From assembly GCA_009663005.1 (NCBI GenBank), contig CM018893.1, positions 12,896,052-12,908,551 of the forward strand: a stretch of DNA of 12,500 bases, given 5' to 3'. Shown here in pieces: positions 8,519-12,500 of the stretch. Each line of letters begins with the position of its first letter. The stretch's first letter is position 1. Both the position numbers and the translations under genes were made by a program. This DNA comes from Actinidia chinensis (Eukaryota > Streptophyta > Magnoliopsida > Ericales > Actinidiaceae). Below the pieces are notes generated by a model. It did not search any database. It worked only from the letters and a program-made list of their open reading frames with translations, and had not been told where the DNA came from.

Positions 8519-9034
8519 TGGTGTTTTATCTCACGTGCTTAGTGCATAATAAGATTGGTTAGGTTTTGGTCTAAATTGTTATTCTAAATTATTGAGTAAG
8601 CCTGTAGAAAGTTGAAATTTTTTTGGAAACAACCTGTTGATTTGAGAAATACGGATTGAAATCAAAAGTATATTTTGGATATAAATGAAATCATACTTAT
8701 TGCATCATGTTTTCATAGTATAGTTATGTTATCATGGGTTTTGGCTTAAGCCTCAGTCCAATTGTTAAATCTTTTCAAAGGAATGTAACTCACCTTACTA
8801 AAAACAAAATTTTCAGGTACGCGAGGGTTATCCTGAGTCTTGAGGCCATGTGGATGCCAGTTGTGCTTGTTTAATTTGAAAACATATTAAAGTGTAATTA
8901 GATTTGTAATATTCTTTTCGCCCGCACTCCTGATGTAAAATGACAGTGTATTGTCCATTTTTTTATTTGTACTTTTTCGCATGTGATTGTTTGCTTACGT
9001 GGCCGGATCCTTCTGGTTTGACCGGGGCGTGACA

Positions 9035-9039
9035 CGTAC
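9035..9039. repeat. Target-site duplication, right copy (gypsy element)
   Basis: CGTAC follows the LTR terminus and matches CGTAG at 1145-1149 except for the last base. Confidence 0.65.
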
Positions 9040-9098
9040 ACTTACAGATAAGAATTCACTTCTGGGAGCGAATCAGATTGGTTTCGAGATCTAAGTGA

Positions 9099-9305
9099 GC
9101 TTTGAGCTCCGTCTTTTGAAAATTTTGCGAAAAGTATACTTAGTCAAACTTTATGAATGAGGAAGAGTTAGTCAAACTCTGTCCAATTAATTCGATTAGT
9201 GTACTTTGAAAATTTTTGAAGAGGAGTTAGCCAATCTCAAAGCAAGCTCCGTCTCCTGAAAATTTTGCATAAAGTATACTTAGTCAAGTTTCATAAGTGA
9301 GGAAG
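9099..9305 (+). repeat. Two diverged copies of a GAGCTCCG-TTTTGC repeat
   Basis: The segments at about 9099-9165 and 9241-9305 match closely. Both hold GCTCCGTCT, GAAAATTTTGC, AAAGTATACTTAGTCAA and end in a GAGGAAG block. The segment between them contains GAGTTAGTCAAACTC and other pieces of the same kind. They resemble the ~78-bp monomers at 10441-10911 (order GAGCTCCG, TCCTG, TTTTGCC, ACTTTGCCAA), so they look like older, drifted members of that family lying 1.1 kb away. Confidence 0.7.
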
Positions 9306-10116
9306 ACAAGGTTTGCCGAGCTATGCAATATATAGAGGCAGTTAGCCACAAAATCGCAAACAACGTAGAAGAACACAAACAAGATGCAAAAAGACGATTT
9401 TATTTATCCAAAACCGTTCAATTACAAAGCTAGTGCTCATTCATTATATAGATCAGTTTGATCATTACATCAACTACAAGATCTTAGTTTGGACAGTACA
9501 AAGGACCACTACAAAATCTACTTTAGGAAGGGAACTGAACTCCAAGAAGACAACCAATCTAGGTTGGAGGAACTACGGGAAGCTCCAAGCGAGACCGGAG
9601 GATCTTCATGGAGTATAGCCCAGAGAATGGATATGATCCGGGAGATTTCCTTTCCGAGATCATATCTAGTCAATTATAAAACTGCCTGAGCCGGCCGCCC
9701 AACAACGGTGGTAAAGTTTATATTGCCACGAGCACGTCGGACTCAGGACTAGCTTCTTCTCTTCAACCCCGGGCATAGGCAAAACACGCGGAAGGATTAA
9801 CCGAACCTATGGAGAAGAAGAGTAGCTGCATGTTACAAACCTTTTAGGAACAAAAGGTTCGCATTACAGAACTTTTGAAAACAAAAGTGGACTCGAACCA
9901 GAACCATCTCAGCAAAAGAAAGCCTTGTGGGCCTGAATTTGAAGACCATTAACCCTGATTATAGAGAGAGAAACTGAATTAGAGGGAATGGAAGATTATG
10001 GATGCAGAAATGAAACCAGGACCTATTTAATTTATAATGGCGAAGGAAAGCCCGCCGGACCATCATTAATGGGGAGGCTAACAGTCTGCCATTAATACGA
10101 AAGGCATGCAAAGAGG
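9306..10116. other. Non-coding stretch, nothing recognised
   Basis: Two overlapping 61-66 codon open frames lie around 9433-9689 on the + strand, but I recognise neither and regard them as chance. On the minus strand a TATATAA (9444-9450) is followed about 40 bases later by AATAAA (9399-9404). That could be LTR-like promoter and polyadenylation signals of a minus-strand element, but each motif is too short to trust in AT-rich DNA. Confidence 0.35.
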
Positions 10117-10413
10117 TGAAGTGTGAACCTGGATGCGACATGCCGCATATCAACCAGCGTCAGTCGACTCACAAGAAAAGGACACATGGCGTATCTTATA
10201 CTTATTGCGTGCCCCATCGGGTCACGAGCCCAGCTTTTAAAGTAAGAATCATAACCGTCACCCAAGGCGCATGATAGGAAGATTTATCGCCACCTTGGGC
10301 ACGTGAAAAAGTGTAACGTGAACTTGGATGCGACATTTCGCGCATTGACTGTTAACCATTTCACAATAAACAAGCACATGGCGCTTTACATCTCCACCAC
10401 GTGTCCCATCGAA
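10117..10413 (+). repeat. Pair of ~100-bp imperfect direct repeats
   Basis: Copy one at about 10117-10221 and copy two at about 10307-10413 share GTGAACCTGGATGCGACAT / GTGAACTTGGATGCGACAT, then a CGCAT block, then GACACATGGCG / AGCACATGGCG, and end GTGCCCCATCG / GTGTCCCATCG. They lie about 190 bp apart. Between them CCCAAGG (10261-10267) and CCTTGGG (10293-10299) could pair as a short stem. No coding potential is evident. Confidence 0.75.
10300..10403. promoter_or_regulatory. G-box motifs CACGTG at 10300-10305 and 10398-10403
   Basis: Two perfect palindromic CACGTG hexamers flank the second direct repeat, and a third lies at 10948-10953. In plants this hexamer binds bZIP and bHLH factors. 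If this region is the upstream or LTR part of an old minus-strand element they may be promoter sites, but hexamers also occur by chance. Confidence 0.3.
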
Positions 10414-10440
10414 GCGAACTCAATCACACTTGCCAGAGAT

Positions 10441-10911
10441 ATGACGGGGAGTTAGCCGAGCTCAAAGTGAGCTCCAAACTTGGCCTCAAGTAATTTCCTC
10501 TATGTACTCGGCAAAAAGACCGAGGAAGGATTAGTTGAGCTGCGAGAGCTCCGAATCCTGTCCTGCAAGTTTTGCCAGAGAACACTTTGCCAAAGTCATG
10601 ACGGGGAGTTAGCCGAGCTCAAAGTGAACTCTTAACTCGACCCCAAGTAATTTCCTTTGTATACTTGGCAAAAAGACCAAGAAAGGATTAGCCGAGCTGT
10701 GAGAGCTCTGAATCCTGTCCCACAAGTTTTGCCAAAGAACACTTTGCCAAAGACATGATGGGGAGTTAGTCGAGCTCAAAGCGAGCTCCGAACTCGACCC
10801 TAAATACTTTCCTTTGTGTCCTTGGCAAAAAGACCGAGGAAGGATTAGCCAAGCTACGAAATCTCCGAATCCTGTCCTACAAGTTTTTTTCCCAAGAACA
10901 CTTTGCCAAAG
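10441..10911 (+). repeat. Tandem array: three 157-bp units, each two ~78-bp monomers (AB-AB-AB)
   Basis: The 157-bp unit starts at 10441, 10598 and 10755 (ATGACGG or ATGATGG). Each splits into related halves. Half A begins GGAGTTAGCCGAGCTC and half B begins AGGATTAGCCGAGCT; both continue through GAGCTCCGAA, a CAAGT stretch and a TTGGCAAAAAGAC or TTTGCCAAAGAC end. The monomer phase is very regular: the matching points lie at 10449, 10528, 10606, 10685, 10763 and 10842. A stem-loop can form at the start of every monomer. The array is non-coding; open frames across it change from unit to unit. Confidence 0.9.
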
Positions 10912-11029
10912 AAGAAAGATCAAAACACAAAGCAGAAAAGTTCCATGCACGTGAAATGGAAACCAAAATGAAGTCCTGAGTTAAAAAAAGATAAGTCTTT
11001 ACAATTGCAAGGGAAAGGCAGATGATTCT
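10912..11029. other. Spacer between repeat array and minus-strand pseudogene
   Basis: A-rich DNA that would be the 3' untranslated side of the minus-strand pseudogene. I see no clear AATAAA signal on the minus strand and no polypurine tract adjoining it. Confidence 0.4.
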
Positions 11030-11719
11030 TTACAAAAGAAAAAACACATCAAAGTTCGGGAGGGGGATCCCGGGATACGTCTTCCCCACCTTCTCTCCCA
11101 GTCTCCTCAATGGAGACTTCACTATCATTTCCCCGACTTCCTCCGCAAGGTTAGCAGCTTCGTTAATCGGAGTCAAGACATGAGCAAAAACAGGTTCAAG
11201 GACATCCTCATCTGGCCTATTCACATAATCTTTCTCATTGAAGCCGAGCAGGATTATAGGTGAATAAGGCGCTAGAGGCTCAGGAAAGTCAAGAGCAAGA
11301 ACAACCTTGGTCTACGCTGGATTGTCCTTAGGAACACTGAGCTCTGCTAGACAAGCAAGGCACCCCTCTAATAAAGATTCAAAGCGGATCTCGGCGACCT
11401 ACTTGACATAGTTGTCTCCGGCCCGATTGACACCTTTTCGAAGACTCGTTCACATACGGGCCACACGCCACCGCCTGAAGTTGGGCGAGAGCACCTTAGC
11501 AGCGGCAACCTTGTTTTGAGCCTAGGTGGAGGCCGTGTAGCTCGCGTCTTGGGCTTGCTCCGCAACAGCTAGGTTTGCCTTCAGCTGATCAACATCGGCC
11601 AATGTGAGCTTAGCTTTTTTCAGCTCAGATTCCAAGTTGCCCTTCTTCTTTTTGGCCCTCTTATGCTCAATCGAATGCTCTGCCATGTGATCCGAGATCG
11701 CAATTGCTCTTTGAAGACT

Positions 11720-11802
11720 CTGCAAATCAAAAGCACGAAAGAAATTTAAGCACATAATACACAATTCCTAGCTCGAAGAAAAAACGAAGTCATATCGCTC
11801 AC
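11720..11802 (-). other. 83-bp GT-AG intron of the minus-strand pseudogene
   Basis: On the minus strand the donor is AG|GTGAGC (GT at 11802-11801) and the acceptor is TTTGATTTGCAG|AG (AG at 11721-11720), with a T-rich interior. Joining the flanks keeps the reading frame in phase 0, from MQHV-stop to SLQRAI. The size is ordinary for a plant intron. The codon just before the donor is TAG (11803-11805). Confidence 0.7.
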
Positions 11803-11943
11803 CTAAACATGTTGCATCACTAGTAGACTCCTCATCATTTCGGTGTCCTCTTTGGAGAGGGTTGTGACATTGTTTGGAAACATAACTGCCCGCGCAAAAT
11901 GCCACGCTAGTGTCATGATCCTAGGCAGAGTCAACTACCGTCA

Positions 11944-11967
11944 CTTGCCTGTCGACTTGCCTGTCGA
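11944..11967 (+). repeat. 12-bp tandem duplication inside the pseudogene exon
   Basis: CTTGCCTGTCGA occurs twice in a row. On the minus strand it duplicates four codons in frame (DRQV-DRQV), so the duplication alone did not break the reading frame. Confidence 0.85.
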
Positions 11968-12500
11968 GCTCGAAGGCAGAAAACTCAGGCTTCCAAAGCT
12001 TGGCAACAACAATCGAGCTCGTCTCCCCTATTTTTAGTTAAGGTTTCTTGGGCAGTCCTGCTGACAGCTCCTTTTCTTTGTGTTTGCCTGAAGGCTAGGC
12101 CTCGGATGGGCTCAGCCTAACTCCTGTTACCATCTCAGCCAACTCCACGACAGGATCAACGGCTTTTGGGGGGACAAGAAGAGTTGTCATGACAATGGGA
12201 TTGGTAGCAAGAGCGGTTTTCTTTAAATTTCTTAGCTTTATCATATTCGAATTGCCTGAGATTGGACCAAACAAGCTCGACCCCTCTCACTAACTAAGGT
12301 GGGATGCAGACGAGATCATCAGAATGCTCGTTGTCAAAGCTCTAGATGGAGAATGGTAGGACTGCATCCGTTGGTTTGAACGCAGAGATCACTTGATCTC
12401 GCCTCTTGTTCAGCACAAGTCGACTGTCAGCACTGTCACTTTCTTCCTCCTCCCTGTCAAGGGGATCCGGGGAGGAGTGGCTGGACGAACTCAAAGTGGA

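Larger units (their letters stand above)
1150..9034 (+). mobile_element. Degenerate Ty3/gypsy LTR retrotransposon
   Basis: A two-LTR element with, in order, LTR, tRNA-Met primer site, gag, protease, reverse transcriptase, RNase H, integrase and LTR. Integrase lying after RNase H is the Ty3/gypsy arrangement. The total is about 7.9 kb. Motif wording in reverse transcriptase and integrase, an MPPR-type gag start and long LTRs suggest the chromovirus Tekay/Del group, but the chromodomain region that would settle it is deleted. All coding domains are broken by frameshifts and stops. The right LTR lacks U3, so the copy cannot be a normal autonomous element. The near-matching flanking 5-mers indicate one original insertion event rather than two unrelated fragments. 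Confidence 0.92.
7598..9034 (+). repeat. Right (3') LTR, truncated: U3 missing
   Basis: Aligns with 1455-2969 of the left LTR from TCTATA onward and ends with the same GGGGCGTGACA. The roughly 305 bases of U3 present in the left LTR are absent. Integrase code runs up to 7597 and the LTR begins at its TATA box, with only a few shared bases at the join. Differences from the left copy are many and include numerous one-base gaps. The ~72-bp repeat has four units here instead of five. Confidence 0.88.
11030..12500 (-). pseudogene. Spliced, broken gene for an acidic coiled-coil protein (partial, runs off right edge)
   Basis: Read from 12500 down, the sequence gives an acidic Ser/Asp/Glu-rich part (SSPDPLDREEEESDSADS), then LVLNKRRDQVISAFKPTDAV, then an AVDPVVELAEMV block. 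Near 11990 comes FELDRQVDRQVTVVDSA, then TTLSKEDTEMM up to the intron at 11802. After the intron, from 11719, it reads SLQRAIAISDHMAEHS followed by a Lys/Glu/Leu-rich coiled coil (ESELKKAKLTLADVDQLKAN). The end is a proline-rich tail reading FPEPLAPYSPIILLGF, then EEVGEMIV, then a TAA at 11030-11032. I recall similar coiled-coil proteins from plant retroelement-associated open frames, but cannot name the family. About ten premature stops and at least one 1-base insertion (between 11921 and 11880) make it non-functional. The 5' end is outside the window. Confidence 0.7.

Noticed and set aside
9399..9450. Minus-strand TATATAA and AATAAA as an LTR promoter and polyadenylation pair
   Set aside because: The motifs are short and common in AT-rich DNA, and no terminal TG/CA inverted ends or duplicated partner were found, so I did not list a second LTR.
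9433..9689. Two overlapping 61-66 codon plus-strand frames
   Set aside because: They overlap in different frames, lack recognisable motifs, and sit in a region with repeats on both sides.
10609..10950. 113-codon minus-strand open frame over the 157-bp array
   Set aside because: It is longer than most frames here, but it crosses repeat units in which the frame is not conserved and has no recognisable domain. It looks like a by-product of repetition.

Overview
This window looks like repeat-rich intergenic DNA from a flowering plant, probably a eudicot. The evidence is a Ty3/gypsy retroelement with a plant initiator-Met tRNA primer site, a small hAT-type element with GGTTC-rich ends, and a broken gene with a short plant-type GT-AG intron. 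I see no intact protein-coding gene. Every recognisable coding stretch is interrupted by stops and frameshifts.

Layout: 1-847 is a non-autonomous hAT-like element (4-839) with 12-bp terminal inverted repeats and an 8-bp target duplication, of which the left copy is cut by the window edge. 848-1144 is AT-rich flanking DNA without a gene; its last ~60 bp may be part of an older retroelement. 1150-9034 is one degenerate Ty3/gypsy element on the + strand, bounded by a near-perfect 5-bp duplication (CGTAG/CGTAC). It contains a ~1.82-kb left LTR, a primer-binding site, remnants of gag, protease, reverse transcriptase, RNase H and integrase in the usual gypsy order, and a right LTR lacking its U3 part. 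Both LTRs carry a ~72-bp tandem repeat, five copies on the left and four on the right. In the right half of the element the end of integrase is joined directly to the LTR at its TATA box, so the 3' end of pol, the polypurine tract and U3 are missing.

9040-11029 is non-coding and repeat-rich. It holds two diverged repeats (9099-9305), a pair of ~100-bp direct repeats near G-box motifs (10117-10413), and a regular array of six ~78-bp monomers in AB-AB-AB order (10441-10911). Each monomer has an imperfect stem-loop at the same place. The A and B types differ by paired changes on both sides of the stem, which is the most unusual signal in the window. 11030-12500 is a minus-strand spliced pseudogene for an acidic, coiled-coil protein that I cannot name. 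It has an 83-bp intron, and its premature stops are nearly all TAG. It runs off the right edge.

The protein remnants belonged to one retroelement life cycle (gag particle, protease, reverse transcription, integration), but none can work as written. Small one-base insertions and deletions dominate the differences between the two LTRs and inside pol. This could be real decay or uncorrected long-read sequence, and should be settled before the frameshifts are interpreted.
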